Part shown: piece after piece, positions 23,170-35,400 of the stretch | Layout: the number at the start of each line of letters is the position of its first letter | Position numbering within the stretch: position 1 is the first letter of the stretch | Notes under the pieces: model-generated | What the model was told of the DNA's origin: nothing | Database searches by the model: none | What the model saw: the letters and a program-made list of their open reading frames with translations, nothing else | Position numbers and translations under genes: made by a program | NCBI GenBank assembly: GCA_023627715.1 | Contig: JAMAHW010000013.1 | Coordinates: 576,786 to 640,785 of the forward strand | DNA from: Periconia sp. R9002 | Lineage: Eukaryota; Ascomycota; Dothideomycetes; Pleosporales; Periconiaceae | Length of the DNA: 64,000 bases | Direction of reading: 5' to 3'

Positions 23170-24589
23170 TGAAATTGAATTAGATCCTCACAGACTATTG
23201 CTACCCTGGGTATCGACACAGGTAGGGGGGGGGGGGGGGGTACACTTGGCAACGTCCTCGGCCAGGACGGGCACACAGGCAACTATCTAGCAGTTGATAA
23301 TAAGTAACTAGTTCAATCTCCGCAGCAATGGTGTATAGTTGCGATACGTAACTATAGCACTGCGTATTCGCGGATAAATACAAACCCCCTCCCAATAATC
23401 CAATCAGTCGAGGAGATGGTTCGCTTTTTTGAGTCCATCAACGTATATCGCCTGAACCAAGGTTGTAATTCTATTCGAGGTATCACGCAAACATCTCACA
23501 GTAGATGTGAATAGCATTCTTCACATTCAAATTAACATAAAGATCACATTGCGTACGCAGTATATTGCAATTGTTGGTCAGCTCTGTTCCTCTATAACAT
23601 CAGATACACCTTACACGTCAAAACTCATACCTAGTATAAATCTTTCCCGGAGCTCAGTCACTGCCACCGAGAAGCAACGAAGCCTCTCGGAAAGCCCTAC
23701 AAATAACCCAACTCACGCCCTCGCCCGTATCTTTCGACTGTTCGTTGTTGTTGTTTTTTCCATGAGAATCAACATCCTTATCATAAGAATCGACATCCAC
23801 ACTACATCCTGAAGCCTTAGTATCAACACCACATCCCTTCTTGCGACTCAGTGTGCTTTGCAGAACACCCTGGGGTGCACTGACAAGACATCGTAACCGC
23901 AGTAGGACCGTCGTGCGAGTTTCCAGAAACTGCGTGAGGCCCAATACGCTGTATCATCGGAAGATGCCTCTCTTCCACGAACTTTCGCCATTGACCAGCA
24001 AAAAACCACGATCGTACAACATTGTATTTCGAACACAAGGAGAGATGCATTCAGCAGCCGAGGAAGCCTTAAACTCTATGTACCTACTTAACTGTCCTAC
24101 CTAATCGATGCGCTGTCGGAGGCATCGTCGCTCTGGTTTCGTCAACTCATTGACTGATGTCTCGGGGAAAGTGTAGAATAGTAGCAGCAGCAGCGTACTG
24201 CTCTTAAAGTAATGTAGCTTTAGCAGTTTTCAGAATAGTGGTTGGATTTTCTGCAAACCGAGGAGTATGATACTGGCGTCAGCTCTGTTATTGTAGTACA
24301 CTCTTTCAGCCTGTTCGATATAATGATCAGTGGTTCTAGCACACATGGGCATAATATATCACGCTCTTATGATGTAGCCTTAGAGGTGCTCTTTTGGCTA
24401 AGTGATACTGCGTCCTGTAAAGTACTTGCTATATCTTTGCTAATTCTTAAGTAGGAAATAATAGGAGGAAGAACAGAATCGTTATATGTAAATACTCTCT
24501 TAGTGCCCTACTTACCTCCAATAGAGCCTATATATTAGGGAAAAAATACCCAGGGTAGCAATACTCTGTGAGGATCAAATCATATTTCA
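23170..24589. mobile_element. 1.42-kb non-autonomous DNA transposon with 44-bp TIRs
   Basis: The left end (23170-23213) and the reverse complement of the right end (24589-24546) agree at 39 of 44 positions. Both begin TGAAAT and share the uninterrupted core TATTGCTACCCTGGGTAT. The interior is AT-rich, full of stops and contains no recognisable transposase, so this is a non-autonomous or decayed class II element. A run of 16 G lies at 23225-23240, and a CCTCGGCCAG...ACACAGGCAACT block at 23257-23284 recurs in the short element at 40210. No clear target-site duplication was found, so the exact outer limits may be a few bases off. The superfamily is not assigned. Confidence 0.8.
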
Positions 24590-25481
24590 AATCAGGGGAA
24601 TCAGGTCCTCAAAGGCTGAATGCGGAGTGGTGAATGTCGTGAATGCGGGCCATTTCGTCATTTGGGTGACTGGATCCAACAACACGCCTCCGAGCAGACC
24701 CATCTTTCGAAGTGTACAAAGAATTGAGGTTACCGTTGCAGGCTCATTCGGAGGTAGTCGCCACGCTTCATCCGAGCGACCAAGACGAGGTGGGCTGGCA
24801 AGTCTTATTGAACATAACGATTGCCGATACGTGATTCCCGACCTCGAGAAAACGAGGATCTGTTCCCGGGATCGGCCTGTGTGGACTACTGGTCCCTGTT
24901 AGTGTTTTTAGTCCGCGGGTAGACGATCGATGGCGGCCCACTACGTCCATCATTGACAAGGCCTGTGCGCAGATGAATTGACGCACGTAGGCGTCTTGTA
25001 GATGTTTCAACGTTGCAGCATTGCTAGCGCACAGGAGCGGTTACCTTGCAGAGGAATAAAAACGAAGGAAAGAGAGAAGCCCCTATGATTGAGAGCCGCG
25101 TACTCGCGCGAGTGGATGAAGCATCAAATGTGACCCCGCAGCGGCGTAGCTATTGGAAATCCGCACTTACGTACGCCCTCCACCGTAAGACCTTACGTGA
25201 GGTCTCACAAATTGAATACATGTATGTACGGGCGATGTGCCTGCTCAATATTGGCCAGCCCTCTCCTTGCGTTCACATATCCTTAATCCACCATCTGATA
25301 CTCGCTCGCTATTTATATACCCATTGCCCTTTTATTGATATCCCAACCGAGACCAGATTATGATAGCGCTATGCAGAATAGAAACCATATGCCCAACAAC
25401 TAAACGTACATGATTCTCTAGACAGGGTGCGGAAGCAACAGGGCTGATGCCTAGGTGCTAGTTCCACTTCCTGTAGACTTA
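24590..25481. other. Gene-poor island, right part
   Basis: Between the right TIR and the Oac1 stop codon. Short frames only, including one of 105 codons at 25046 with no domain. It should contain the Oac1 3' untranslated region at its right end. Confidence 0.4.
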
Positions 25482-26605
25482 TCATATCTTTTCCTTCACT
25501 TCTCGAGACAAAACTCTGTCTTCGAACTTCCGCATCAGCTTGTTGGTTTGTTCGGCGAGCGTAAGCGTGAGTATCTTGTTTCAGTTAGTTTTGGTAGGCT
25601 ATCCTTCTCGAGGATTTTCAAACATACAGTGTGTGGTAATATGCGAGCAAGATGGGCAAAATATCCTTTGTACACTGCCAGGATACCCTCGGTTTTGACA
25701 GTTTGGTACAGGCAATCAAATGCCGACTTGTACAGGTTGCCGGTCTGGTTGTACATGCGCGACATGACGGTATCCGGCGGATGCATGAAGCAGCAAACCA
25801 CGAAACCGCTCACTGTGCTGCTCATGAGATGCAGCGGCATACCCTCAGTCATGCCAAAATGTTTTATCATATTCCTCTTCGCGAAGAAGTATGTAGGCAA
25901 CTGTACAGCACTACCGAAGCCTGTCCGTACCATGGCCGGGGCAACTCCACGGTAGAGACCCTTGATACCTTCATTCTGGTATATTTGTCGCATACCATCG
26001 ACCGCGTTCTTGTAGTGGTGCTGAGTGCCGACCGGGAGGAACGGAGAGTAGGATTGCAACCGGGTTTTGACGAGAAAGAAGGGCGAGCCGGCAGCAGCAC
26101 CTAAAATGCCTGAGGCTGCGCCGGAGAAGAGGTTGATACTAAAGGATTGCACATTAGAGTCCTTGTAGACGGCTTGCGTGACAGCCTTGCGCGTGGGTTC
26201 GTAGAAGCCCAACCGGCAGCCGTTGAGCACCATCTGGTAGACGTAGGCACAGCTTAGACCGCGCAGTAAACCCTTGGGACCTTCATTCTTCAATATCACT
26301 CCCACGCCATGAAAAACACCCCGGTATAGCCGGGGAGCCTCCTTCTTGGTCTGAAGTTCTCCCTGCAACTGCAAACTGAAGATATTGGGTGAGCCGCATG
26401 CTAGGAAACGCGATACGTGAGCGTGAAGATGGCGCGTACCGAATCTTGACGGTTTCAAATCCGTGGGTGACGGTGACGGCGCCACACGCAGCAATGCCGC
26501 CGGCGATGAAAGATCTGGGTATTTTGTGAGTTGGTGTTTTTTTTGGCTAGTGCGAAACCACGCATGGCACGCATGCTCCTCTTCTTACCCCAAAGTCGTA
26601 GACAT
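25482..26605 (-). CDS. oac1: Mitochondrial oxaloacetate carrier Oac1
   Basis: Exons 26589..26605 (17 nt), 26440..26514, 25628..26375 and 25482..25574, giving 310 residues. It is a SLC25 mitochondrial carrier of the inner membrane; Oac1-type carriers move oxaloacetate, sulphate and, in yeast, isopropylmalate. The three repeats are visible: THGFETVKIRLQ (22-33), AGSPFFLVKTRLQ in repeat 2 and MHPPDTVMSRMYNQ in repeat 3. The PFFLVKTR form of the second motif is characteristic of Oac1 rather than of dicarboxylate carriers. The repeat-1 motif has G where most carriers have P. The last intron is 53 nt with an ACTAAC branch, and the rebuilt C-terminus LAEQTNKLMRKFEDRVL confirms the model. The 17-nt first exon encodes only MSTTLG. 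Confidence 0.93.
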
Positions 26606-27001
26606 TGTGCGCTCGTCTGGCGTTCCTCACGAGGATGGATCAGTCCAGGAGAGGGATTCCAGGAGAGACTTTTCGGACAGTAAACCGCTTAAATGAAGGA
26701 TGCAGAGTGATAAGAGTTCCGAGACAAGGCAACCGATTCCGGCGCAGTGCCGTACAATTGCGTTGCGCTGAGATGTCGGTCCGCCGCGCCAAGAAACAGG
26801 GTCCTAGCTTCTTCGCTGCTTCGGTTGCTTCTTTTCGCGCGACTTTGTTCGCTGGGTGGCTCCGACCGCGATAAACAATTCTAGATTCGCGGAGTAGACT
26901 CTGGCAACCCGCATAATCTGCAAAATCCCTCGCATGCGGCCCACGGCAAGCCCGTCCCGTTGTATAAACATCTACATGACCTGACCAAACCACCTTTTGC
27001 T
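26606..27001. promoter_or_regulatory. Divergent promoter region, oac1 / swd2
   Basis: A 396-bp spacer between divergent start codons. No strong TATA box was seen, which fits two housekeeping genes. Confidence 0.4.
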
Positions 27002-28169
27002 ATGGCCACGGGCTCCGCGACTCCAGGTGCCCCTCCGCCGCCCGGGGGAGCTTCCACACAAAAAGTCGCCGACGTCATATCTGCTTTTCGTCCCTCAAGA
27101 GTATGTACTATTCACCTGCTTTCTTATACCTCTGTTTTGGTATGCTTATGATGAATGCTAGCGCTTCAAAACCCCCAGCTCCGGCACCTCCATCACCTCG
27201 CTCGATTTCGACGACACCGGTGAATTGGCCATTGTGGCCCGCGATGACGATACCCTCCAAATCTACAATTGCAAAGAAGGAAAGCATGCCAAAGAACTCA
27301 AATCCCAGAAATACGGCGCCCATCTTGCCCGCTTCTCCCATCACGCCCAAAGTATCATCTACGCTTCCACCAAGAAAGACGACACACTCCGCTTTTTATC
27401 CACGCACGACAATTCCTACATCAGATACTTCAAGGGTCATTCCGACACGGTGACTAGTATTGCCCTGTGCCCATCCAGTGACCAGTTCATAAGTTGCTCG
27501 AGGGACAATACAGTGAGACTATGGAATCTGGCGAGTCCAAATTACTTTGGAATGTTGAATTTGCACGCGCCATACTTGGCTGTTTACGACCCATCCGCTA
27601 CTGTTATCGCTATTGCTTCGCCGCCAACACACTCGGTACTTCTATATGACGTACGCAATTTCGATAAGCCTCCATTCGCGAGCTTCGACCTTCTAGAGCT
27701 TGAACAACGTTTTCTCGGGTCGCAAGGTGGCGAGTGGACCAAGATGGAATTCACAAACGACGGCAAAAGCCTCATCATCAGCACCACGGGGAACGGACAC
27801 TTTGTGCTTGATGCATTTTCAGGCGACATTACACACTTCTGTTTCCGTAAAGGGGGGCATTCGGGTCGCTTGGGTGCAGGTGCCAAACCTCCAAACATCG
27901 CAGCAAACGGCGCGTCGGCAGCTCTTGGACAGGGGGATGTGTGCGCGACACCAGACGGTCAGTTTCTCATCGGTGGCAGCGGGGATGAAAATGTCTTGGT
28001 GTGGGATATTTCGAAGCCGCCGACGGCAAACAACTACCTGGAACCGATGGAAGTCCTGCCGGGACATGGCAAGTCAGCTATCGTGGGTTATAACCCGAGG
28101 ACAAACCTGTTGGCAACTGGGGACAAAGATTTCTTCCTCTGGCAACCGGATCCTGATTTGATGATGTGA
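27002..28169 (+). CDS. swd2: WD40 protein Swd2 (WDR82), COMPASS/CPF subunit
   Basis: Exons 27002..27100 and 27162..28169 with a 61-nt intron; 368 residues. Swd2/WDR82 is shared by the Set1/COMPASS H3K4 methyltransferase and the cleavage-polyadenylation-linked APT complex. After a short Pro/Gly-rich start comes the Swd2-like entry AFRPSR-RFK, then a seven-bladed propeller. Visible blades include the TSLDFDDTGELAIVARDD strand set, FKGHSDTVTSIALCPSSDQFISCSRDNTVRLWNL (WD signature), SVLLYDVRNFDKPPF, and the end blade GSGDENVLVWDI. A GAKPPNIAANGASAALGQG insertion near 255-275 lengthens a loop. The length is slightly above the yeast protein. It is divergent from oac1. Confidence 0.92.
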
Positions 28170-28622
28170 AAAGCATATGCTTTTATATATATCATCAGTT
28201 GCCTCGGCCATTTTGCCTGCCTGTTTATTAGTCGTAATGTGCTCACGAGAGCACCAACCAATAACTAACATGGAAGGAGGCTACAGGTATTTGTGAATTC
28301 ACCTCGACCAGGTGTGAACAACTCATGATTCATTGAAAGTTCAGCCGAAGGAAAAGCGAGACCATGGGTTTGCAAGATCATTTTGTTACTTGAAGTCAGA
28401 GCTCATTTGTGGCCTGAAACAAAGGACCATCATTTGAAGCCATGTTCACAGTTTAAGTAATTAGGGCGACACTTCTTTTGCACTTAATAAGATTTCACAT
28501 GTGCTCAAGCATATAGAGTATTCAAAAATCCATTCAGTTTGAACCCCCTTTTCGTAGTATGCCAGTTTAGGATTTTTTCTGCATTAGATCTGACACGGTA
28601 TTCAACACATCTATTCACCACT
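28170..28622. other. Convergent 3' flanks, swd2 / las1
   Basis: AT-rich 3' sequence between convergent genes; no coding signal. Confidence 0.4.
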
Positions 28623-30325
28623 TCATCCGTCAAAATTCCAACCTCGAGGTATCGTACCGATGGGCTGTGGTCGCCAAATCCCGACCATTTTTTGTGGCCC
28701 TCTCAGTTTCTGAGGTGGTGAATCCAACTCCATAGCCTGCTCACCCACTCGATCACTCTTCCCGTTTGTATCCAAACCACCTTCAACATGTGTAGCGTCT
28801 TCCCCGCCCTCCATCTCTGCATCCTCAGCACCATTCGCCGCTTCCAATATTTTCAAATAAGCCCCCCTCCCAGTTACACTCTCATCCTCTTTCAACACCG
28901 ACTCCGCGAGCCTCAACGTCCAGAAACTCGGTGTGAGGAAGATCTGGTCAAGGACATGCGTGACCAACGTCCTCGACGCATCATCACCACTACTCCCCAC
29001 ATCCGTCATCCCCTGACATCGCACTCCCTCCCATTCCCTCGACATTAATATGTGCACTGCCCAACCATGCATCCCCTCCCTCGCCGGATCGTCCTCGACA
29101 TCCGCAGTCTCACCATAACCCCTTTGCTTAGAAACATGAACAGCGCCGATGAACTTCACAAGCTCATCCAATAACGACGCCAACCGAAACGGCGCCACAG
29201 TACAAAGCGCAGCGAGGAACGGCGTCCATATGACGAACGCACCGGACATGCTACTTCCGATCTTCTTGTCGGCGGGGAGGATGGCTTTTTCGGAGATGAG
29301 GAGGTCGAGGAGGGTGTCGTACTTGGAAGCAGCGTCAACATACAGGAAACTCGCCACCGCAGCCTGCGCGGCCTTCTTCTCTCCACCCGCGTCTTTCGCA
29401 CCCCCTCTTCCTCGACTCCGGATCTCCATTTTTCTCGCGCGGACGTACGTCTTTAGCAGACCCTGTAATCGCTCCCTTACCTCCCGCTCCGTCAACACTT
29501 CCCTCGGTGATGATGATGGCGTGGTGGTGGTCGTCGTCGTCTCGAGCGCGAACGCAGCGTCCAGATGCGACCAATACCATTCCCACAGCCACGCGAGACT
29601 TTGCGTGGCAGCACGCTTGAGCTCCGCGAGCGACGGCATGTGCCGGTGCACGATGCAATGTCGGGTTTCGCGCAGTGAGATGGGGAATTGAAGCGGTTTG
29701 GAGGAAGCTGGGGGGAAGAAGGTCGGGCGGAGTCGGGTGAGTTCAGTCTGAGTGTCTGTGAGGCCGGTTATGAATCTATATGTAGATGTGTTAGAGACGT
29801 TTGTGCTGTTTTTCGGGGGTAGATTTTGGGAACGGGGCCACTTGCAGTGGCAGAGCTCCTCATGATGACTCTTTCGTGTCTATCACCCACTGAAGTAACA
29901 CCCAAAAGAGAAGAGGAACAAAAAAAGAAGAAGAATCCCCTACCTCGAAACAGCACTCCCATACACAAGCCTCACAGCACTCGCATTCACCAACCCCAAT
30001 TCATCCTGCACAGTAGCATCCACAAGATCCGCCGTCGACTCCAGCAGCAGCGGCAACACAATCTTGCGGTTCCGCCACGCGAAGATCTACAACCATTCAA
30101 GCAAAAAAAAAATCATTAGCAAGTCATCTCTCAAACCTCAACTCCCCTCATCGCGATCAATTAATCCCCGTTTGCACATCAACACTAGACGTTAAGAAAG
30201 GGAAAAAAAAATACCTTATCCACAGCCCTCCTCTTCCCCTCTACTTCATCGCCGAAGAGATCGCTTCGCACCTCGAGGAGCTCGTGGCGGGACCGCCATG
30301 GTGTCGCTACGAATTTGGTTTCCAT
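28623..30325 (-). CDS. las1: Las1-like pre-rRNA ITS2 endonuclease
   Basis: Exons 30215..30325, 29944..30086 and 28623..29775, giving 468 residues; introns are 128 and 168 nt. Las1 is the HEPN-family metal-independent RNase that cuts ITS2 at C2 during 60S maturation, in complex with the kinase Grc3. The N-terminus has the Las1 signature: ATPWRSRHELLEVRSDLF, KIFAWRNRKIVLP, LLESTADLVDA, AVRLVYGSAVSRFITGLTD. The catalytic HEPN motif R-H-x3-H lies at 123-128 (RHCIVH), followed by HRHMPSLAELKRAA and ALAWLWEWYW-like helices. A poly-Thr/Ser loop (about 155-165) and an acidic tail are species-specific. The C-terminal WRPQPIGTIPRGW matches the Grc3-binding tail seen in the family (inference). The 5' leader contains a GT-rich microsatellite. 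Confidence 0.93.
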
Positions 30326-31326
30326 TGCTGAGGGGAGATGGGGGGGTTTTGAGGTTTTGGGATCTGGTCGTGTGTTGTGTGTGTGTGTGTGTGGGTGTGT
30401 GTGCGTGGATGTTGAGAGGGTGGATGGATGGATGCCTTGTTGTGTGTGTACGTAGCTCGCGACTTTCAATCGACCATTAATCTTTCTCCCTCTTTCTCTT
30501 GTTCGGCAAGCATGAAATATATGTCCGCGCTGGGTAGGCAATTCAATCTATCAATCTTATGATATATGCCTGTCGCTCCAACGCACCATTTCTTTCAAAC
30601 AAATCAATCCCAACTGCGCGTGAACAGCAGTAAGTGCAAAAAAAATGTAGAAAAAAGTCCGGACGAATGTAAATAGATCTCACGGTACCTATTAACACAT
30701 CCAATTGTTTACTCTCTGTCCGTCTCTTTCCGTGGATTTCGCCTTGAATTGTTCGGACTCTCTTTCATGGGAGTTAGCAACCGGCCAAAATTTCTGTTAT
30801 CGATAGTCAGGGTTGATCCTTGTGGGATGCCGGAGTTTATCCGGGATGCGCATCCAATCAGGGCGAGATGGCTGGGCCTCAAAGTTCGACGTCTACCATG
30901 TACTTCGCCTCGAAAAACCGTCCCATTTTTCACATTGAAAAGTTGCCATAGATTCTGCTACTACACCTGTGACTCCGCCGTCAGAGTACATTCATATCAC
31001 GTGGACGAATTCGCAATGTCGACAAAGAGGATTTTGGGTAATTGATTATATATTGATTTCTCGCTCAGCTTGCGGCTACGCTGCTGGCTGGGTTTATGTG
31101 TACTTTCATCGCACAATCGTCTTGATCTAGACGTGGGCCAATGAAGGCTGGGGTATAATATGTAACAAAGTCTTGAAAAGCGCAAGACTGTCCGGAACAA
31201 AAAATGCAAATCCAAAAAACAAAACGCCATCGCTATGCACCCAGTCAGGTCACTGGTATAAATGGGGATCAAAAACCCCAAAACGAGTAATAAAGAAGAT
31301 GGAATGACGGCAAACATGCTCGTCAT
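30326..31326. other. las1 promoter and 3' flank of the acidic protein gene
   Basis: The left end holds an interrupted (TG)n tract at about 30371-30402, only 45-75 bp upstream of the las1 ATG. The right end is the 3' flank of the gene at 31327. No gene was seen. Confidence 0.45.
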
Positions 31327-32430
31327 TCACAGCCAGCCATAGCCAATACCAGTGTCCCGCACGGGCATTGTCGGCTGTTTGAGTTGATGGTACCACCATT
31401 CCTTGGCGGCCAACTCTTCATCGTCCAAGAGAAAGCTTTGTCCTGCCATGCCGGTGGCGAGTTGAGTTTTCATATCGCACGGAACCGGCAGAGGCTGGGG
31501 TTCCTGTTTCATGGGAGGGGGAGGGGGCAATTCCTCCTCACAGTCGTCGGAGCTTTCGTCTTCTTCGTCATCATCGTCCGTCTCCTCCGGTGGTTGCCAT
31601 GTCTCCTCGAGCTTTAGGCCCTTCCCAGTGGCTTCGACCAAAGAACCAAACCCAGTGGCGGAGTCTGGAAGATCATATAGGCCCATTCCAATCAGCTCTT
31701 TCCCCGAATCTTCAGTATCGTCTGCCTGTGGGGCCTCGTCGGTGTCGTGTTTGGAAGATGGGTATTGGATTGGTAAGAAATCGACCGGACCATTCGATGC
31801 AGTGTTTGCTTGTTCCTGGCTTCTGCGAGTCCACTCCTTAAAATACCATGGCATCGATTCGGTAGTAGATACAGAATAGGAGGACGAGTTGTTGAGCTGT
31901 GGCTGGTAGCAGGTGTTAGATCCTTCTTGGCCATGTGTTGCATGTGAGTTGCTCATGTAGGGGACTTGATCCTGGGTAGGTTCAAGGAAGGTCGAATTTT
32001 GTGCGGAAAGCGAATAGAAATCCGAGCTGGAAACCGAGTTCCCACCAGACGAGGATGAGTAATGGCGAGCCCAGGTTTGCGGTTGAAGCTGCTCGGGTTG
32101 TTGCAATGTAAAGTTGGATTGTGTTGATGTTGGGTGCCAGCTCACAGGTCGTGTAGCAGCAGGTTGGAAGTAGTCGTCGACCATTTCGTCATCATCGGTG
32201 ATGCCCATCATCATTCTGTAATGGTCATCAAGAGAAGCATACAGCTTGGCACCGGTGGTGGTCTTTCTCCGCTCCAGAACCATGGGGCTATTGTGGTTAC
32301 TTCTAGGTTTTTCGACACGGTAGGAATGTGTTGACTGGGTCATGGAACTCCGTGAGGCACGGCGTGAGTGCGAGCTGGTAGGAGCCTGGGTAGGCATTGT
32401 ATTCCCGTAAGGCGAGAGGTTGTATGCCAT
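31327..32430 (-). CDS. Acidic low-complexity protein, function unknown
   Basis: A single exon of 367 residues. The N-terminal 60 residues are Ser/Arg/His-rich (SHSRRASRSSMTQSTHSYR, RRKTTTGAKLYASLDDHYRMMMG). The middle is Ser/Gln/Asn-rich and disordered. The C-terminal third has likely functional patches: GKELIGMGLYDLPD, TGKGLKLEETWQPP, a strongly acidic run (EETDDDDEEDESSDDCEEE) followed by poly-Pro, then SFLLDDEELAAKEWWYHQL and a GIGYGWL end. The acidic-aromatic character is like transcriptional activation domains (inference). No DNA-binding domain is visible. It has 8.6 kb of apparently non-coding sequence upstream, often a mark of developmentally controlled genes. Confidence 0.75.
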   Translation of the reverse strand: MAYNLSPYGNTMPTQAPTSSHSRRASRSSMTQSTHSYRVEKPRSNHNSPMVLERRKTTTGAKLYASLDDHYRMMMGITDDDEMVDDYFQPAATRPVSWHPTSTQSNFTLQQPEQLQPQTWARHYSSSSGGNSVSSSDFYSLSAQNSTFLEPTQDQVPYMSNSHATHGQEGSNTCYQPQLNNSSSYSVSTTESMPWYFKEWTRRSQEQANTASNGPVDFLPIQYPSSKHDTDEAPQADDTEDSGKELIGMGLYDLPDSATGFGSLVEATGKGLKLEETWQPPEETDDDDEEDESSDDCEEELPPPPPMKQEPQPLPVPCDMKTQLATGMAGQSFLLDDEELAAKEWWYHQLKQPTMPVRDTGIGYGWL

Positions 32431-35400
32431 GGTGAGGTTGGTCGGGTATGATGGAGAGGGGGTGGATGTGTTATTTGGGCATGAGAAATCAGCAGGCGGT
32501 TGGGGAGGAGCGAAGTAATGTATTCAAGGGGTGCATTGTATATCGGTATTATGTGGGTGTGTGGGGGGGAAGCAACCGTGATGTACATCGTATGCCAAGG
32601 CGTGAGCAGAGTAGGAAGGATACGGTAGAAGGGGAGAAAAAAAATAGTGCCAGCATGGGCGGGGCACCCACGCGGCACAAGTCACAGATCCATGGCAGGG
32701 CAGGGCAGACAGGGTAGGGCAGAAGTGAACTAGGGGAGGAGAAGGGGTGAAAGGAAGGATGGATGGAAAGATTATTAGTGCCGTGAGGAGTGACTAGCAG
32801 TATACGGGGCCGGCGGCGGTGGTGGTGCAGGTGCAGGCCTTTGTTTGCAAAGGAAAGTTGCACCCTAGCTTAGTCCAACTGCGTACCTGCTGTCACGCTC
32901 CCAGCCCACATCACTCACACACACCACACCATCCATCCCGCATCCCCTTGCCATCCATGAGCCATGAGCCATCCTCACCGACCGACCCGTCCGTCTCCTG
33001 CACCCTCTGCCACTGCCACTGACACTGGTGACCGCGCGCGCCGTCTGCACGAATCTCCGTCTCAGCTGCTGCTGCCCCATCCCCTGCTACTTGCTCCTCC
33101 AAGGCACGCCATGATCGAGTTTGTCTGATCAGCCATCTTTTGCCCTAGTTCCAGCCGTGAGTGCGTCTGCCGCTTGACTTATTACATTACCGTACCCTCG
33201 ACAACACAGCTGGGTCATGGATGCGCCTCGGAAACAGATCGAGCTTTCGTTTTCGGCTATTTGGCCTTGCTTGGCTTGGGCCCATACAGTCAGTACGCAC
33301 TGTAGACTGTAGTCCGTACTAGGCACGCCAACGACAAGTACCGGTATGATGTATCCATTATGCCAAAACCTGCCTAACGGTGCCATGCTGAGCTGTGCTG
33401 TTCCCTCGACACGAATCCTCTCATGGACTGTGGAGCACTTGTCCAAGCGCGATCGGGGGCGCTTGCTGCCGGTGGACGGGGCTGGTTTCGGGCTTGCTAT
33501 TCGCCCTGCCACCGCCGAAGCCAGCGTCAACAACGAGGACTCAGGAGCCGCTGGACAGTGCTACTGTATGTACTGTGCTGTGCTGTATAGGTACTGCGTT
33601 TCCAGGAGCCGTATCACCTGTGCCTTTGTGCTCTGAAGTCTGATGCCTGTCCATGCGTTGCATGTGATGGTTCTTCTGTCTTTGGAATCATCTTACCTTC
33701 CTTTATGCCTCCTGCCCCGAGTGTCACCGTGCGACAATTAACACGGCCAGCCTCGAAACATCACAGCGCACACCGACCAAACCATCAACCCCCAGCGTTA
33801 ACCGCTATTCCTGCAGCAATCATTTTCCCACGCTTCGACCCCTTGTCTGGGACTCGCCCCTGTCCCAGGGAGCCGTGCCGTCACCGTGGGTCCAACCCAC
33901 CCATGCCTTTCAACCCACTACGAGACAGTACTGTACACTACTTTCTCCCGTCTACCGTCGAAAAGGTCGCGAATATCCCATTGTCGATGCATCACCCGGC
34001 ACGAGCCCTGCCCTAGCTAGTCACCACTCACTACCGCACCGAGCATGACGCGCTGGGCTGATCTTTTCGTTAGCTGCTACAGCCAACAAGCATCCGGCTG
34101 GCCCTAGACCCTGAACGACGCGCATTCACTCTAACAAGTCATTCTGTCATTCTCCTCGATTGATTAAGTGCATAATCTGCAATGGTCACGTTATTGTGGG
34201 CTGTGAATATTCGTCCAGGCCCTCGCTGCAATCTACTGTGGGTGAACATGGGCTGCACTGTTGGATGGCGGACGGACTGTGGGCCAGGACTCAGGAGCTA
34301 TTCCTAAGCGTGACCTGACCGAACCCAAACGACCCGCTGCTGCAGGACAGAGACAGGATGGAGCAGACGGATTTTGCTTTTCCTCCCAGGGGTTCATGAC
34401 CGCCACAGTGCAAAGCACTTAGTTGGTATAATGCGGGTGAAGGCGCATGGCTGGCAGGCTATAGTGGACCTAGCGCACTACGAATTGGTTAGCTTGCGGC
34501 GAAGCCCACCGACCGTGGCATGGCAAAATCCAACTACCAATTTGCATCGACCAAGCCTGATGTAGCAACACCGTTGTCTAATGAGAAATCCCCGGCTGGT
34601 GGCTTGTGCGATACAGCCGAAGCGCCGCCCCCAGCCCTTGTCCTTGTCCTTGTCCCATTCCGCATGGGTGATCTGCAGCGGCCCAAGCGGGGCAAACGAA
34701 CCGGCAGCCATGTCAGGAGGGAGGGCTTTTCTCGCTCGGGTGTGCTTGTTGTCGCCATCTGGAGAAAAACAAAGCGCGCTGCATCTACTTAAGCATCCCT
34801 CGTGGATCCTGGCTTATGCATGGATGACCATACTTTGCGACCCATCTTGACCTTCGAGCCTTCCTTGATGTGCGGCGTCCGCTTTGCTTACTCCATGTAC
34901 CGTACTTGGCACAACGCGCCAGCAGGAATGATGCCCTGGTGCTGACGCAACACAATCAAATCGATGAGGCAAACGGGCGGTTGAGCTTTCGGCGCCGTTG
35001 TTGCCCTGGCCATACTCGGCAACTACGACGTGTACCACATCGTCTCTTAGGGACATCTCAACTCTGGTCCTGCAACTCACTATTGTAGTAGCAGAGGAGT
35101 TCGAGGAGGGTTTGCAAGAGGACTAGCATCATCAAAAGTTGACGCAGAAGCGGAGTAGGATATTCTATGTCCAGCCCAGCCAGTTGCGATTCTTACGCAA
35201 GCCCCTCTGGCCACAGTAGGAAGTGACCCAAAATTGTCGCCGTAGCTGAGGGATAGGAACATGATGCCGACGATAGACCAGCTCATTCCAAACGTGGACA
35301 TTCCCGACGCCTGGCCCTAGCAGAATGCGTGATTCATGTGAGTTGTATCAGTTTACTACCAACTCGGGTTCGGATACATACAGCACATCCAAAACAGGCA

